In this document: piece by piece, positions 47,023 through 48,090 of the stretch
How the letters are laid out: each line of letters begins with the position of its first letter
Numbering within the stretch: the first letter of the stretch is position 1
Assembly: GCA_017887425.1 (NCBI GenBank)
Contig: JAGHHZ010000006.1
Span: 1-48,090 of the forward strand
Direction of reading: 5' to 3'
From: Bacilli bacterium
Lineage (GTDB): Bacteria > Bacillota_I > Bacilli_A > RF39 > UBA660
DNA: 48,090 nt
Made by a program: the position numbers and the translations under genes
The notes under the pieces: generated by a model
What the model saw: only the letters and a program-made list of their open reading frames with translations
Databases searched by the model: none
Told to the model about the DNA's origin: nothing

Positions 47023-48090
47023 ATGTTAGATGAAATTAAAACTTTTGATGAAAGAAAAAATGAATTAGTAAAATTAGGAAAAAAGCAAGGATATGTCACT
47101 TATGATGATTTGGCTAATGCTTTAAAAGGATTAGATTTAGACTCTGATTCATTAGATGATTTATACAATACCTTTAGTGAAAATAATATTCCAGTTGTAT
47201 CAGAAGAAGAAACTGATGGTGGTAATGATAAGATATTATTAGATGATAATACTTTAACTAAAGATTTAAATATCAATGATCCTGTTAGAATGTATTTAAA
47301 AGAAATTGGTCAGATTAAATTATTAACTACTGAAGAAGAATTAGAACTAGCTGACCGTATTTTAGAAGGTGATGAGCAAGCTAAAACTATTTTAGCTGAA
47401 GCCAATTTACGTTTAGTCGTTAGTATTGCTAAAAGATATGTTGGCCGTGGAATGCTATTTTTAGACCTTATTCAAGAAGGAAATATTGGTTTAATGAAAG
47501 CAGTCGAAAAATTCGATGTAACTAAAGGATATAAATTTTCAACTTATGCGACATGGTGGATTAGACAAGCTATCACAAGAGCAATAGCTGATCAAGCAAG
47601 AACAATTCGCGTTCCTGTTCATATGGTTGAAACAATCAATAAATTAGCTAGAATTCAAAGACAATTAACTCTAGAACTAAACCGTGAACCAACCGAAGAA
47701 GAATTAGCTAAAAAAATGAATACTTCAGTTGATAAAATAAGAGAAATTTATAAAATTAGTCAAGAACCAGTTAGTTTAGAAACACCAATTGGTGAAGAAG
47801 ACGATTCACACTTAGGAGACTTCATTAAAGACGAACACAATATGAGTCCAGAAGAATATGCGACTAACGAAATGTTAAAAGACGAAATTAGTGATATTTT
47901 ATTAACTTTAACGGAAAGAGAAGAAAAAGTTATTAGACTAAGATTCGGTTTAGAAGATGGTAAAGCTAGAACACTAGAAGAAGTTGGTCAAATATTTGGT
48001 GTAACTCGTGAAAGAATTAGACAAATTGAAGCTAAAGCTTTAAGAAAATTGAGACATCCATCTAGATCTAGAAAATTAAGAGATTATTTA
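47023..48090 (+). CDS. rpoD: Primary sigma factor RpoD/SigA, cut by the window end
   Basis: 356 codons are open to the last base. The ATG at 47023 follows GGGGAAAGAG. Region 1.2 ([18 protein letters not shown]) begins near residue 85. Region 2 ([20 protein letters not shown] and [15 protein letters not shown]) and region 3 ([12 protein letters not shown]) follow. Region 4 ([20 protein letters not shown] and [20 protein letters not shown]) is complete. The sequence ends at RSRKLRDYL, so only a few residues and the stop are missing. The short acidic N-terminal domain is typical of Firmicute SigA. Confidence 0.96.
   Translation, partial: MLDEIKTFDERKNELVKLGKKQGYVTYDDLANALKGLDLDSDSLDDLYNTFSENNIPVVSEEETDGGNDKILLDDNTLTKDLNINDPVRMYLKEIGQIKLLTTEEELELADRILEGDEQAKTILAEANLRLVVSIAKRYVGRGMLFLDLIQEGNIGLMKAVEKFDVTKGYKFSTYATWWIRQAITRAIADQARTIRVPVHMVETINKLARIQRQLTLELNREPTEEELAKKMNTSVDKIREIYKISQEPVSLETPIGEEDDSHLGDFIKDEHNMSPEEYATNEMLKDEISDILLTLTEREEKVIRLRFGLEDGKARTLEEVGQIFGVTRERIRQIEAKALRKLRHPSRSRKLRDYL

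Noticed and set aside
1-48090. Mycoplasma-type code (TGA as Trp), suggested by the very high AT content
   Set aside because: Trp is encoded by TGG throughout, and several genes end in TGA at the expected family length.
1-48090. CRISPR arrays, rRNA genes or an intact prophage
   Set aside because: No regularly spaced direct repeats, no 16S/23S/5S sequence and no phage structural, terminase or integrase genes were seen.

Overview
The window is about 48 kb of very AT-rich bacterial DNA that uses the standard code: TGA is a working stop (sigG-type, rseP-type and other genes end cleanly on it). Gene content points to a low-GC Firmicute of the Bacilli/Erysipelotrichia type, probably an uncultured gut lineage. 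The AGGAGG/AGGTGAT ribosome binding sites, S-box control of metK, the rpsP-khpA, uppS-cdsA-rseP, mrnC-rlmB-sigH and dnaG-rpoD clusters, and RNase J, MreC/D and RbgA all fit. Five genes mark an endospore former: sigma-G (4181-4954), YlmC/YmxH (4979-5200), CotE (12566-13099), SpoVS (32525-32785) and sigma-H (43996-44595). The exact taxon cannot be fixed from the sequence alone.

Layout. 1-890: a gene-poor stretch with an insertion-sequence-like end and a candidate type I toxin-antitoxin locus. 893-2787 (minus): ECF-like sigma factor with an RsgI-like anti-sigma factor carrying three PepSY repeats. 2941-9276: M29 aminopeptidase, sigma-G, YlmC, two unknown small proteins, a catalytically degenerate RNase J and MiaB. 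9362-13698: tandem paralogous lipoproteins, S-box riboswitch and metK, CotE, rpsP and khpA. 13745-19979: MBL hydrolase, uppS, cdsA, rseP, an ABC-2 exporter and a Nudix protein with a probable nonsense mutation. 20000-20593: tRNA-Leu(GAG) and a second candidate toxin-antitoxin locus. 20593-31272: Ppx/GppA-like protein with a frameshifted tail, PadR-HAAS pair, nucleotidase and isochorismatase pair, a MacB-like fused ABC protein, an XRE-VanZ membrane cluster and a divergent PurZ-like adenylosuccinate synthetase. 31275-32338: an IS-like hairpin, a nuclease-like orphan with a sigma-H-type promoter, and tRNA-Gly(UCC) with a 20-bp inverted copy of its anticodon region. 32525-35976: SpoVS, cysteine synthase-like protein, SufU, lipoprotein, SsbB-like protein and two XRE regulators. 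36044-48090: mreCD, rplS, lepB, a coiled-coil protein, small enzymes, rbgA, mrnC-rlmB-sigH, dnaG and rpoD, which runs off the end.

How it fits together. Most of the window is housekeeping DNA: translation, RNA decay, envelope lipids, replication and primary sigma factors. Sporulation genes are scattered among these in partly Bacillus-like order. sigH lies just upstream of dnaG-rpoD, and a promoter of sigma-H type precedes dnaG. The same promoter precedes the orphan nuclease-like gene at 31417. Intergenic regions are extremely compact, and several promoters have their -35 box or start site inside the terminator of the gene before.

The most novel material is the pair of candidate type I toxin-antitoxin loci (340-722 and about 20192-20490), the PurZ-like enzyme with Ser in place of the catalytic Asp next to a nuclease-like protein, the tRNA-derived inverted repeat, a short S-box lacking the P4 helix, and two genes apparently broken by very recent small mutations.
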